Source of the DNA: Mucilaginibacter sp.
GTDB lineage: Bacteria; Bacteroidota; Bacteroidia; Sphingobacteriales; Sphingobacteriaceae
Direction of reading: 5' to 3'
Assembly (NCBI RefSeq): GCF_028288225.1
Contig: NZ_JAQBOC010000040.1
Coordinates: 1-42,920 of the forward strand
Length of the DNA: 42,920 bases
Part shown: positions 1-8,171 of the stretch, piece by piece
Position numbering within the stretch: the stretch's first letter is position 1
Layout of the letters: every line of letters begins with the position of its first letter
The notes under the pieces: model-generated
What the model was told of the DNA's origin: nothing
What the model saw: the letters and a program-made list of their open reading frames with translations, nothing else
The model's database searches: none
Translations under genes and position numbers: made by a program

Positions 1-116
1 ATAACTACAGCTAATATGCCAACAAAAGCTCCGGCTTTAAATATGTCGCCGATAACAGAACATCCGCTCAAGGCAATCATTGCCAAAACGAATAGGGTAA
101 TATTTATTTTTTTCAT
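1..116 (-). CDS. Small lipoprotein, C-terminus beyond window edge
   Basis: Reading leftward from the ATG at 116-114, the frame stays open to the window edge and encodes about 38 residues starting MKKINITLFVLAMIALSGCS. This is a typical lipoprotein signal: two lysines, a hydrophobic stretch and a lipobox LSGC whose Cys (residue 19) would be lipidated. It is followed by IGDIFKAGAFVGILAVV, the start of a second hydrophobic segment. Small lipoprotein/membrane proteins of this form are common in Bacteroidota and their role is unknown. The C-terminus is missing, so length and function cannot be judged. It is divergent from the ABC ATPase gene at 324. Confidence 0.7.
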   Translation of the reverse strand, partial: MKKINITLFVLAMIALSGCSVIGDIFKAGAFVGILAVV

Positions 117-323
117 GGTTTAAATTGTTTTTTTAATTAGCATACAATAACTACGCCTATCCGTTACATTTATTCAATTCTGCTTTATGCAATGCAGTTT
201 TACAAATATTGTTGTATAGCAATGGCTACAACCGATCTCCTTTTTTTAAAACCAACACAATTATTACTTAATACATTAAGGCTTATTGGGCTATATAACT
301 AATTTTACCGCTCAATATAAATT

Positions 324-1829
324 ATGGTCTCTCCTGTTTTTTCAATTCAACACGTAAGCGTTCGGTTTTTAGATGGTATATTGTTTAATAACTTAAACTT
401 TGTAGTTAATAAAGGCGAAAACTGGGCGCTGGTAGGCGAAAGCGGATCGGGCAAAACCGCGCTATTACAAACTATAGCCGGAAACTTTAATGTAACCGCC
501 GGCGAAATTAAATATCATTTTTTTGAGGAATATTTAAAACAACATCCCGGTAACGCTGAACATTTAACGCACCATAAATTAGTTGCATTGGTTGAGGCCA
601 AACACCATTTTAAAAACCTATCAAACACCGGCGATTTTTATTATCAGCAGCGTTATAACTCGTCAGACAGTGAGGATGCTTTAACCGTTGAGGAATATTT
701 ACATACCATAAAACCTGCTCCCCAACCCAATATTTACTGGCATTTCGACAAGATAATCTCCACCCTAAAACTTGATAAATTAAGCGGTAAACAGCTCATC
801 AAACTATCAAATGGCGAAACCAAACGGTTAAGAATAGCGGCGGCTTTATCAAAAAATCCAATTTTACTATTAATGGACAGCCCCTTAACGGGACTTGATA
901 TAGAAACCCGTAAAGAGTTTAACACTATAATTGAAGAGATAACAGCGTCGGGCATTACCATTGTTATGGCAACATCGCCCTATGAAATACCTGGCGCCAT
1001 TACCAATGTAGCTGTGTTAAAGAATGGAGTTATAACTGATATTGTTACTAAAGATGAGTTTACACCGCAGTTAGTTGAGCCGCAAACAACGGATAGTATT
1101 GATAAGGAAGAATTAAGGTTGTTATTAAATGCGTATAATACTTCACCTGGTTATCAGCAGATCATTAGCATGAATAAAGTACATGTTAAATATGGCGATA
1201 ATATTATTTTAAATGATGTAGACTGGCAAGTTAAACCAGGCGACAGGTGGGCACTGCTTGGACATAACGGTGCAGGTAAATCAACCCTGCTAAGTTTAAT
1301 AAATGGCGATAACCCCCAGGCTTATGCTAATGATATTATATTGTTCGACAAAAAGCGGGGTACCGGCGAAAGCATCTGGGATATTAAAAAGAAGATAGGC
1401 TTTGTATCGCCCGAATTGCACCAGTACTTCCCTACGGATAATAGTTGCCTGCAGGTAATTGAATCTGGCTATTATGATACGCTGGGTTTATTCAGACCAA
1501 GCAGTAAAGAAAAAGCAGCAATAGCTTTACGCTGGATGAAGGCTTTGGAAATTGATAAATATGCCCGCACCCTATTAAAAAACATTCCCGCCAGCGCGCA
1601 GCGTTTATGTTTGCTGGCAAGGGCACTAATAAAAAACCCTCCCCTTTTAATTTTTGATGAACCCTGCCAGGGAATGGATACCCATCAGCAGCAGCATTTT
1701 AAAAATTTGGTGGATACCATTTGCAGTTTGAGTAAGGTTACGCTGATCTATGTAACACATTATCAGCAGGAGATACCGGATAGTGTGGATAGGGTTTTGA
1801 GGTTGGAGAAGGGTTGTGTGATGGGATAA
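324..1829 (+). CDS. Double ABC ATPase, ModF/PhrA-like
   Basis: A 501-residue soluble protein with two ABC ATPase domains and no membrane segment. Domain 1 (about 5-240) has Walker A GESGSGKT at 38-45, signature LSNGE at 161-165 and Walker B ending in D185. Domain 2 (about 283-500) has Walker A GHNGAGKS at 313-320 and Walker B LLIFDE with the catalytic Glu at 446. The layout and the DEPCQGMD box resemble the ModF/PhrA family (molybdate-related or photorepair ATPases), whose real role is poorly known. Two oddities: domain 1 has Ser186 where the catalytic Glu is expected, and domain 2 has IPASAQ in place of a canonical LSGGQ signature. One composite ATP site may therefore do most of the hydrolysis. 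No permease gene is adjacent, so a transport role is not supported. Confidence 0.8.
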   Translation: MVSPVFSIQHVSVRFLDGILFNNLNFVVNKGENWALVGESGSGKTALLQTIAGNFNVTAGEIKYHFFEEYLKQHPGNAEHLTHHKLVALVEAKHHFKNLSNTGDFYYQQRYNSSDSEDALTVEEYLHTIKPAPQPNIYWHFDKIISTLKLDKLSGKQLIKLSNGETKRLRIAAALSKNPILLLMDSPLTGLDIETRKEFNTIIEEITASGITIVMATSPYEIPGAITNVAVLKNGVITDIVTKDEFTPQLVEPQTTDSIDKEELRLLLNAYNTSPGYQQIISMNKVHVKYGDNIILNDVDWQVKPGDRWALLGHNGAGKSTLLSLINGDNPQAYANDIILFDKKRGTGESIWDIKKKIGFVSPELHQYFPTDNSCLQVIESGYYDTLGLFRPSSKEKAAIALRWMKALEIDKYARTLLKNIPASAQRLCLLARALIKNPPLLIFDEPCQGMDTHQQQHFKNLVDTICSLSKVTLIYVTHYQQEIPDSVDRVLRLEKGCVMG

Positions 1830-1844
1830 GATGAATTGATAATG

Positions 1845-1852
1845 TATATTTG
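1845..1852 (+). promoter_or_regulatory. Candidate -7 promoter box, TATATTTG
   Basis: The sequence matches the Bacteroidota -7 consensus TAnnTTTG and lies only 4 bases before the ATG of the gene at 1857. If used, the transcript would have almost no leader. No TTG at the usual distance was seen. The same block precedes mqnC at 3035-3042. Confidence 0.4.
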
Positions 1853-1856
1853 ATTT

Positions 1857-2615
1857 ATGAGCGGTACTCAACAAACTTTTGAGAATTATAAAGATAGTTG
1901 CTTTGAAGAAATGTCATCATTACAAGATGCATTCATGGCCATGTATGATATCAATAGTTATGAGAATTGGTTTTATGATCATGCTATAGGTGTATTTAAT
2001 TTTAAGTCTGATGATGGAAGGAATCTTTACTTTAAATACGTAGATGTAGGTTCATTTTCAACAGCCTCAAATACCTGGAATTGGTCCTGGAACAATGAAT
2101 CCACTCCTTATAATGTACAAAGAGGTATCGAAAAAGTAAAATCTTTTGGAGAAACACATGGTTTTGGACAATTAGCGAAAGGGCTAATTGATGGTGACGA
2201 GTATACGGGCTGGGATTTTACTGTAATAACTGCAAAACTATTAAGTGCGCTTGGCATGTATCGCTTCCCACATGAACATCTTTTCAATTACTTCATATTC
2301 ACATCTGAATTAAATGATGATGAGTATAATGTTCTTAAAGATAAATTGATTGAATGTGATCGACACGAGTCGGGTACAATAGCATTTGTTTGTAAACACC
2401 TAATTAGTAATGACAATATAGGCTTTCATGAAGCATTTCAATCTAATCCTCTAATTGAACCGGATGATGATTATCAAGCATGGTGCGATGAATGCGAAGT
2501 TGAACGATTAAAAGAGGGGGAATGGAACGATAAATCAATGGCTTTCTCTGACATCAAATTAGTTTGTGATCAATGTTATTTTGAAATTAAAGAAAGAAAT
2601 CAAACACATAATTGA
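1857..2615 (+). CDS. DUF6882-like protein with C-terminal CxxC pairs
   Basis: A 252-residue soluble protein without signal peptide. The stretch from about residue 28 to 160 (AIGVFNF, a DGR turn, then NTWNWSWNN and a region beginning FGETHGFGQLAKG) resembles the DUF6882 family as I recall it. That family has no known biochemical role and is often found near accessory or immunity-type genes. The last 50 residues carry WCDEC and VCDQC, two CxxC pairs that could bind one zinc ion, so a zinc-ribbon tail is likely. The ATG at 1857 is supported by a TATATTTG box just upstream. No partner gene is evident: the neighbours are a double ABC ATPase and an antitoxin-like gene. The family call is from memory of the motif and is moderate. 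Confidence 0.6.
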   Translation: MSGTQQTFENYKDSCFEEMSSLQDAFMAMYDINSYENWFYDHAIGVFNFKSDDGRNLYFKYVDVGSFSTASNTWNWSWNNESTPYNVQRGIEKVKSFGETHGFGQLAKGLIDGDEYTGWDFTVITAKLLSALGMYRFPHEHLFNYFIFTSELNDDEYNVLKDKLIECDRHESGTIAFVCKHLISNDNIGFHEAFQSNPLIEPDDDYQAWCDECEVERLKEGEWNDKSMAFSDIKLVCDQCYFEIKERNQTHN

Positions 2616-2636
2616 TACCTATTCAGTCTCAAGCAA

Positions 2637-2679
2637 AAAATCACAATAATTCTACAATCATATAAATCAGCGATTTATA
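2637..2679 (+). repeat. 43-base direct repeat, left copy
   Basis: This copy begins AAAATCACAATAATTCTACA and matches 2984-3026 at 38 of 43 positions by eye. The two copies bracket the antitoxin-like gene at 2716-2952. Such sequences are typical of the short dispersed spacer repeats of Sphingobacteriaceae. Confidence 0.75.
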
Positions 2680-2695
2680 TGATTATTGATAAATT

Positions 2696-2703
2696 TAATT
2701 TTG
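2696..2703 (+). promoter_or_regulatory. Candidate -7 box TAATTTTG
   Basis: A TAnnTTTG match 12 bases before the ATG at 2716. A properly spaced TTG was not found, so support is weak. Confidence 0.3.
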
Positions 2704-2715
2704 TAAACTTGTTAT

Positions 2716-2952
2716 ATGATCCGCACCATATTAAAATCTGATAATAACAATCTCAATATTGAGTTACCGGATGATATGGTAGGCAAAGTTATTGAAGTTA
2801 TAATTTTTAGTCTGGATGAAGTTGAGTATATTGAAAATGGCGATTTAGAAAAAGCCGAACGATTAGCGGCAATTGAAAAAGCACTTGAAAAATATCGTAT
2901 AAATACTTCTGGTTTCAAATTTGACAGGGATGAAGCTAATGATTATGGGTAG
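2716..2952 (+). CDS. Orphan antitoxin-like small protein
   Basis: A 78-residue protein. The first 35 residues (MIRTILKSDNNNLNIELPDD, then a GKVIEVIIF strand) look like the short beta-strand N-terminal domain of many Bacteroidota antitoxins. The rest is charged and helical with a DRDEANDYG tail, as expected for a toxin-wrapping segment. Such genes normally overlap a PIN (VapC) or RelE-type toxin gene. Here an ATG does overlap the stop region (2945), but that frame closes after 23 codons inside the 43-base repeat and encodes nothing recognisable. It is therefore either a solitary antitoxin or the remnant of a pair whose toxin was lost. The antitoxin assignment rests on resemblance only. Confidence 0.5.
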   Translation: MIRTILKSDNNNLNIELPDDMVGKVIEVIIFSLDEVEYIENGDLEKAERLAAIEKALEKYRINTSGFKFDRDEANDYG

Positions 2953-2983
2953 AATCGTGAATATAATCTTGTCACCCCTCTAT

Positions 2984-3026
2984 AAAATCACAATAATCCT
3001 ACAATCAAATAAATAAGCGGTTAATA
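2984..3026 (+). repeat. 43-base direct repeat, right copy
   Basis: This copy begins AAAATCACAATAATCCTACA and differs from 2637-2679 at five positions. It sits between the antitoxin-like gene and the mqnC promoter and closes the short frame that overlaps the antitoxin stop. Confidence 0.75.
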
Positions 3027-3034
3027 CAATATTG

Positions 3035-3042
3035 TATATTTG
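3035..3042 (+). promoter_or_regulatory. Candidate -7 promoter box of mqnC, TATATTTG
   Basis: A TAnnTTTG match ending 4 bases before the mqnC ATG at 3047. The 20 bases 3031-3050 match 1841-1860 upstream of the gene at 1857 in 18 positions. A start this close predicts a leaderless or near-leaderless mRNA. Confidence 0.45.
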
Positions 3043-3046
3043 CTTT

Positions 3047-4171
3047 ATGAATACTGCCGATCTGTTACAGCGTGCTTCGCGGTTTGAATTTTTGAGTATT
3101 GAGGAGGGGGTGCACCTGCACCATAATGCTTCAACACCCGATTTAATGTATGTAGCCAACGAACTGCGTAAAAAGCAGGTACCGCATGGCAAAGTAACCT
3201 GGCAGATTGACCGTAATGTTAACACCACCAACGTTTGTATAGCTAATTGTAAGTTTTGCAATTTCTTTCGCCGCCCCGGCCACGAGGATAGCTACATAAC
3301 AGATATTGAAACTTATAAGCAAAAAATAGAAGAAACCTTCCGTTTGGGCGGCGACCAGCTTTTACTACAGGGTGGACATCACCCGGATCTGGGACTAAAG
3401 TTTTATACCGACCTGTTTAAAGAATTAAAAAGCCTGTACCCTACTCTTAAATTACACTCCTTAGGTCCGCCGGAAATTGCACACGTTGCAAAGCTGGAGA
3501 ACATGAGCCATATCGATGTTTTAAGAGCGATGAAGGAATCGGGCTTAGACTCCTTACCCGGAGCAGGAGCAGAAATATTGAACGACCGTGTGCGCCGCTT
3601 AATATCAAAAGGAAAATGCGGTGGTAAAGAATGGCTGGATGTAATGCGCGCGGCACATCAGCTTAACCTGCCAAGCTCTGCAACAATGATGTTTGGCCAT
3701 GTAGAAACTATTGAAGAACGATTTGAGCATTTAGTTTGGATACGCGAGGTGCAAGCCGAAAAGCCTGAGGGTCATCATGGTTTTATCGCGTTCATCCCCT
3801 GGCCCTTCCAGGATGACGGCACCCTGCTGCGTAAAGTACGCGGCATAACCAATAATGTAACCGGCGATGAATATATCCGCATGATTGCTTTGAGCCGTAT
3901 TATGCTGCCCAATATTAAAAACATACAAGCCTCGTGGCTTACCGTAGGTAAACAGGTTGCGCAAATATGCCTTAATGCCGGCGCCAATGATTTTGGCTCT
4001 ATCATGATAGAAGAAAATGTAGTATCTGCCGCGGGTGCACCGCACCGTTTTACAGCTAAAGGCATACAAGATTCTATTAAAGCTGCCGGTTTTGAACCGC
4101 AGTTGCGCAATCAAAAATATGAGTGGCGCGATGTGCCCTCACAGTTAGAAGAGCAGGTGATAAATTATTAA
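3047..4171 (+). CDS. mqnC: Cyclic dehypoxanthine futalosine synthase MqnC
   Basis: Radical SAM enzyme of the futalosine route to menaquinone; it cyclises dehypoxanthine futalosine. The 374-residue protein has the CX3CX2C cluster motif at C64, C68 and C71, preceded by WQIDRNVNTTNVC. It also has LLLQGGHHPDL and GLDSLPGAGAEIL, which fit MqnC better than the related MqnE (which reads NRHINPTNVC there). The frame is open from a TTG at 3032, but the ATG at 3047 gives the family-like N-terminus and the TTG lies before the promoter box. scpB follows after 11 bases. The other mqn genes are not in the window, as is usual for this scattered pathway. Menaquinone is the likely quinone for the complex I encoded at 28672-42920. 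Confidence 0.9.
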   Translation: MNTADLLQRASRFEFLSIEEGVHLHHNASTPDLMYVANELRKKQVPHGKVTWQIDRNVNTTNVCIANCKFCNFFRRPGHEDSYITDIETYKQKIEETFRLGGDQLLLQGGHHPDLGLKFYTDLFKELKSLYPTLKLHSLGPPEIAHVAKLENMSHIDVLRAMKESGLDSLPGAGAEILNDRVRRLISKGKCGGKEWLDVMRAAHQLNLPSSATMMFGHVETIEERFEHLVWIREVQAEKPEGHHGFIAFIPWPFQDDGTLLRKVRGITNNVTGDEYIRMIALSRIMLPNIKNIQASWLTVGKQVAQICLNAGANDFGSIMIEENVVSAAGAPHRFTAKGIQDSIKAAGFEPQLRNQKYEWRDVPSQLEEQVINY

Positions 4172-4182
4172 CCTTTCGATTA

Positions 4183-4743
4183 ATGGAATCACCCGAACTG
4201 TATATAGAAGCCTTGGTTTTTGCCTCAGAACAAAGCATACGCGTAGAAGAGATCATGTATTGTTTACAAGCCTCTTTCGAACGTGATTTTTCTATTGATG
4301 AAGTAACCGAAAGCCTTGCTAACATCAAGAATAAATATGCCAATGAAAACCTTGCGATAGAATTGGTCTATCTTAACAACGGCTACCAATTTTTAACCAA
4401 AAAAAATTATCATCCGGTTATTAGTTTATTACAATTACAACGATCTAAAAAGAAACTAAGCCAGGCAGCTTTAGAAACACTGGCAATTATTGCTTATAAA
4501 CAGCCCGTAACTAAAACAGATGTTGAACAAATACGCGGCGTAAACTGTGATTATTCCATACAAAAACTGCTGGAAAAGGAGCTAATCGCAATAAATGGGA
4601 AGTCTGAAGCCTTGGGGAAACCAATTTTATATGGCACAAGCCCACTTTTTATGGATTACTTTGGGATAAATACTATAGAAGAATTGCCTCATATAAAAGA
4701 ACTTACAGATAATTCAACCTCAATTGGCGAGCAGCAGGAATAA
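4183..4743 (+). CDS. scpB: Segregation and condensation protein B
   Basis: ScpB is the small winged-helix subunit that, with the kleisin ScpA, assembles with SMC to compact and segregate chromosomes. The 186-residue protein begins MESPELYIEALVFASEQSI and contains the conserved block LSQAALETLAIIAYKQPVTK followed by IRGVNCDYSIQKLLEKELI, the second winged helix. The length is normal. The frame is open further upstream into mqnC, but the ATG at 4183 gives the standard start and avoids the overlap. scpA is not in the window. It is probably co-transcribed with mqnC. Confidence 0.92.
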   Translation: MESPELYIEALVFASEQSIRVEEIMYCLQASFERDFSIDEVTESLANIKNKYANENLAIELVYLNNGYQFLTKKNYHPVISLLQLQRSKKKLSQAALETLAIIAYKQPVTKTDVEQIRGVNCDYSIQKLLEKELIAINGKSEALGKPILYGTSPLFMDYFGINTIEELPHIKELTDNSTSIGEQQE

Positions 4744-4882
4744 ATTTTAAATGTTTTTTTTAATAAAATGATTTTTAATTATTTTTACTAATAAATATCA
4801 GACACAGTATTAAAGAAATAATTTATATTAAATTCGTTTAAGCATATCCTAAATTTAATTTTACTAAACAACATTCACCGAA

Positions 4883-5068
4883 ATGGGAACGCCAAAAAAG
4901 AACGCAGACAAGAATATTCCTAAGAACACGGATGCCGAGGAAGATGATGATGATTTGGAAACAACGCCAAAGAAAAAGGTAGTTGACGAGGATGAGGACT
5001 TTGATGGCCCACTGGACGATCTGGGTTTTGAAGACTTTGGCGACGATGACGACGACGACGATTTTTAA
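4883..5068 (+). CDS. Highly acidic 61-residue protein
   Basis: A short protein with a lysine-rich start (MGTPKKNADKN), a central KKK patch and long runs of Asp/Glu, ending GDDDDDDDF. It is almost certainly disordered. Small Asp/Glu-rich proteins of this size occur in Sphingobacteriaceae and have no known function; a nucleic-acid mimic or counter-ion role is only a guess. It is supported as a gene by its own ATG, a 139-base spacer after scpB and a strong terminator directly after the stop (5093-5126). Confidence 0.6.
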   Translation: MGTPKKNADKNIPKNTDAEEDDDDLETTPKKKVVDEDEDFDGPLDDLGFEDFGDDDDDDDF

Positions 5069-5092
5069 TTACTCTATTAAATAACGTATTTT

Positions 5093-5126
5093 AAAGCATC
5101 CGGAATAACATCCGGATGCTTTTTTT
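5093..5126 (+). terminator. Rho-independent terminator
   Basis: Stem AAGCATCCGG (5094-5103) pairs with CCGGATGCTT (5112-5121) around a short loop and runs into a T tract. It ends the transcript of the acidic protein and possibly of mqnC-scpB. Confidence 0.9.
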
Positions 5127-5144
5127 ATATTTTTACATCCCTCC

Positions 5145-6263
5145 ATGATCTTAACCGAAGTTAATGACAAAGCAAGTAAAAAAGCTTTTTTAAATACCGC
5201 CAGAAACATCTATAAAAATGATGATAACTGGGTATGCCCGCTTGATAATGATATTGAAGCCGTTTTTGATCCGCTTAAAAATAATTTTCATCAATATGGC
5301 AAATGTACCAGGTGGATTTTGAAGGATGATAATGGCAAGCTCATTGGCCGTGTCGCGGCCTTTATAAACAATAAAAAAGCTTTTAATTATGAGCAGCCAA
5401 CCGGCGGCATGGGGTTTTTTGAGTGTATAAATGATGAAAGAGCCGCTTTTTTATTGTTTGATACTGCTAAAAAGTGGCTACAGGATAATGGTATGCAGGC
5501 TATGGATGGCCCCATTAATTTCGGGGAGAATGATACTTTTTGGGGATTACTGGTAGAAGGATTTTCGCCACCATCATATGGAATGAATTACAACCCGCCC
5601 TATTACAAAGCTTTTTTTGAAAACTATGGTTTTAAAAAAATATATGAGCAAATAACCAATCATTTAGATATTATTAAACCCTTTCCAGAACGCTTTTATA
5701 AAATAGCCAAATGGGTTAGCCAGAAACCCGGTTATGAATTTAAACATCTGGAAGTAAACAAAATAGAACAATTCGCAGCAGATTTCATAGAAATATATAA
5801 CGATGCATGGGAGGGGTTTGAAAATTTTGTACCAATTAATTATAATACCATATTAGAAAGCTTTACTAAAATGAAGCCTATAATGGATGAGCATTTAATA
5901 ATATTTGCTTATGTAAATGGCGACCCGGCATCATTTAATATTGTTTTACCTGATGCTAACCAAATGCTTAAACCTTTAAATGGAAAGCTTAATTTAATTG
6001 GGAAATTAAAGTTTTTGTATTACAAATGGAAAGGCGTTTCGCGTATGCGGGCCATAGTTATGGGCACCAAGAAAAAATATCAAAACCACGGATTAGAATC
6101 AGCCTTATTTATAAAACTGGGTGAGTATGTGCTCCCGCTTAACCAATATAGCGTTTTAGAGCTATCATGGGTAGGCGATTTTAACGAAAAAATGGTTGCC
6201 CTGCATAACTCCATGGGAGCTACTTTCGCAAACAAGCATTTAACTATGCGTTATATTTTTTAA
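5145..6263 (+). CDS. GNAT-like N-acyltransferase of unknown substrate
   Basis: A 372-residue soluble protein. Residues about 40-120 (RWILKDDNGKLIGRVAAFIN, then GGMGFFECINDERAAFLLFD) and about 300-372 (VMGTKKKYQNHGLESALFIK, then ELSWVGDFNEKM and HNSMGATFANKHLTMRYIF) have the pattern of acetyltransferase folds. The second half resembles the FemAB/GNAT lay-out in which the acyl donor is bound near the C-terminus. Proteins of this type are common in Bacteroidota as 'GNAT family' or hypothetical, with no proven reaction. It starts 19 bases after the terminator, so it probably has its own promoter. The substrate cannot be told from the sequence. Confidence 0.65.
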   Translation: MILTEVNDKASKKAFLNTARNIYKNDDNWVCPLDNDIEAVFDPLKNNFHQYGKCTRWILKDDNGKLIGRVAAFINNKKAFNYEQPTGGMGFFECINDERAAFLLFDTAKKWLQDNGMQAMDGPINFGENDTFWGLLVEGFSPPSYGMNYNPPYYKAFFENYGFKKIYEQITNHLDIIKPFPERFYKIAKWVSQKPGYEFKHLEVNKIEQFAADFIEIYNDAWEGFENFVPINYNTILESFTKMKPIMDEHLIIFAYVNGDPASFNIVLPDANQMLKPLNGKLNLIGKLKFLYYKWKGVSRMRAIVMGTKKKYQNHGLESALFIKLGEYVLPLNQYSVLELSWVGDFNEKMVALHNSMGATFANKHLTMRYIF

Positions 6264-6328
6264 GGTGAGATGAAGCAGAAAGCTTTGCTAAAGAGATAAT
6301 TAGCTTTTGACTTTGGTCTTTTAGCTTA

Positions 6329-6670
6329 TTAAGCTGTTATTTTGTTGTGCCTTAATTCTTCAAACAGCTCAATAACTTTCTTTTGCAGATCAATGATCTC
6401 AATTTCCCGGTCGGTTAATTTTTTATTAACTACTTCTAATTCGTTAACAAATTTTTGTTCCTGTTCAAGGTCATTAAAGGTAAGTAACTGAACTACCGAC
6501 ATTTCAAATAAATTTGAGATTTGCTCAAGACGCGATAAATTAATATCAGTAATTCCGGTTTCAATCTTGGAAAAAGCAGGAATAGAAATATCTAACCTTT
6601 TTGCAACATCCTCCTGGCTCCATGCCTTTTGATGACGTAACAGCCTGATTTTTTTTCCTAGTGACTTCAT
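6329..6670 (-). CDS. XRE-family helix-turn-helix regulator with coiled coil
   Basis: 113 residues. The N-terminal half is a Cro/C1-type HTH: IRLLRHQKAWSQEDVAKRLD, then ISIPAFSKIETG and LSRLEQISNLFEM. The C-terminal part (about 72-108) has heptad-like leucine/isoleucine spacing and probably forms a dimerising coiled coil. No sensor domain is present. It converges with the GNAT-like gene and lies downstream of mpl on the same strand, 79 bases after the mpl stop. Its target is unknown. Short XRE proteins of this type are common in Bacteroidota and not necessarily phage-derived. Confidence 0.8.
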   Translation of the reverse strand: MKSLGKKIRLLRHQKAWSQEDVAKRLDISIPAFSKIETGITDINLSRLEQISNLFEMSVVQLLTFNDLEQEQKFVNELEVVNKKLTDREIEIIDLQKKVIELFEELRHNKITA

Positions 6671-6749
6671 TGTTGGTATAATAAATTTGGATAAGGGTTT
6701 CTCAATAGTTAATAAAGTTACTAATTTTTTTTAATTTCAAAAATAATTA

Positions 6750-8105
6750 TTATAATATTTTATTTTTTAGCTCAATAAGGTCGATACCGCCAAAATTTCC
6801 AGAACTCATCATTAACAAATTAGTATTGGTCAAATTTATCTTTTCCAACTCAGTTAGTAATAGTTTTGGATCGTTAAAAAAGGTTAAATCCTGCTTTAAA
6901 AAAGCAGCCTTAACTGTATCTGCCGGGTAAGGTTCCATCTTTTTCTGCTCAAAAGTTTTCTTGTCTATAAATACTATGGCAACGTCTGCCGCATCCATAG
7001 TACCCGCGTATTGTGATAAGAAATCTTTATTCAAACTACTAAACGTATGCAGCTCGATACATGCTATCAATTTCCTGTCAGGAAACTGAGTTTTAACCGC
7101 ATGAATGGTGGCTTGCAGCTTTGATGGCGAATGCGCAAAATCTTTAAAAATATGGGCGTTATTGCTTTTTCCAACTATTTCAAGCCTGCGTGCCGCACCC
7201 TTAAAAGTGGTAATGTATTTATAAAAATCTGCTGATTTAATATTAAGGCTTTCGCATACCAGGCGCGCCGCTTCCATATTTAGCAGGTTATGTTCACCAA
7301 AAACTTCTAACGAATATTTTTTTTCATCTGCAATAACTGTGGTCACACCATTTTCAATGCTGTAATCCGGTAAAGTATAAGGTACTTTATCAATTTCAGA
7401 ATTATTATTTATTATTACATTATTTAATATTTCATCTGTTTTACTATAAATAAGTTTTCCGCCGTTTTGTATAGTTTCTATAAAAATTTCAAACTGATCA
7501 ATATAACTTTGAAATGTAGGGAAAACATTGATATGATCCCAGGCAATACCGCTTATAACGCCAATGTTTGCTTTATATAAATGAAATTTGGGCCGCCTGT
7601 CTATCGGCGAAGCCAAATATTCATCGCCCTCAATAATAATTACCGGCGCCTCTTTAGTTAGCTTAACCATAGTTTCAAACCCCTCCAGCTGCGCGCCAAC
7701 CATATAATCAAAGTCCTTGTCGGCAACCTGTAATACATGCAATATCATAGAAGTTATGGTGGTTTTACCATGGCTCCCACCTATTACTACCCTTAATTTA
7801 TCTTTTGATTGCTCATAAATATACTCGGGGTATGAGTACACCTTTATGCCCAGTTCTTGTGCTTTAACTAACTCAGGATTGTCAATACGGGCATGCATTC
7901 CTAAAATGATCGCATCAATATCCGCAGTTATTTTTTCGGGGTACCACCCGTTCTGCTGCGGCAGTAAACCATATTTATTTAAACGCGAAACAGATGGCTC
8001 AAACAACACATCATCTGATCCGGTAACTTCAAATCCTTTTTTATGTAAAGCAATGGCAAGATTATGCATTGCACTGCCACCTATGGCTATAAAATGTACC
8101 CTCAT
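6750..8105 (-). CDS. mpl: UDP-MurNAc:L-Ala-gamma-D-Glu-meso-DAP ligase (Mpl), murein recycling
   Basis: Mur-ligase family protein of 451 residues. It joins the recovered tripeptide L-Ala-gamma-D-Glu-mDAP to UDP-MurNAc in the cytoplasm, using ATP. The N-terminal Rossmann domain begins MRVHFIAIGGSAMHNLAIAL with TGSD at 28-31, like MurC and Mpl. The P-loop is GGSHGKTT at 109-116. The central domain has EGDEYLASPIDRRPKFHLY, then WDHINVFPTF, and the C-terminal domain has RRLEIVG and DFAHSPSK. DFAHSPSK and the overall size favour Mpl over MurC. No dcw genes are nearby, which also fits recycling rather than de novo synthesis. Confidence 0.85.
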   Translation of the reverse strand: MRVHFIAIGGSAMHNLAIALHKKGFEVTGSDDVLFEPSVSRLNKYGLLPQQNGWYPEKITADIDAIILGMHARIDNPELVKAQELGIKVYSYPEYIYEQSKDKLRVVIGGSHGKTTITSMILHVLQVADKDFDYMVGAQLEGFETMVKLTKEAPVIIIEGDEYLASPIDRRPKFHLYKANIGVISGIAWDHINVFPTFQSYIDQFEIFIETIQNGGKLIYSKTDEILNNVIINNNSEIDKVPYTLPDYSIENGVTTVIADEKKYSLEVFGEHNLLNMEAARLVCESLNIKSADFYKYITTFKGAARRLEIVGKSNNAHIFKDFAHSPSKLQATIHAVKTQFPDRKLIACIELHTFSSLNKDFLSQYAGTMDAADVAIVFIDKKTFEQKKMEPYPADTVKAAFLKQDLTFFNDPKLLLTELEKINLTNTNLLMMSSGNFGGIDLIELKNKIL

Positions 8106-8171
8106 GTAATTTACAGGTTATGCTTATTTAAAGTGCAAATAAACGCAAAAAACAGTTTGCTTAACAAAGAA

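Noticed and set aside
3032..3046. TTG start extending MqnC by five residues
   Set aside because: The extension covers the TATATTTG promoter box and is not part of the family N-terminus; ATG 3047 fits better.
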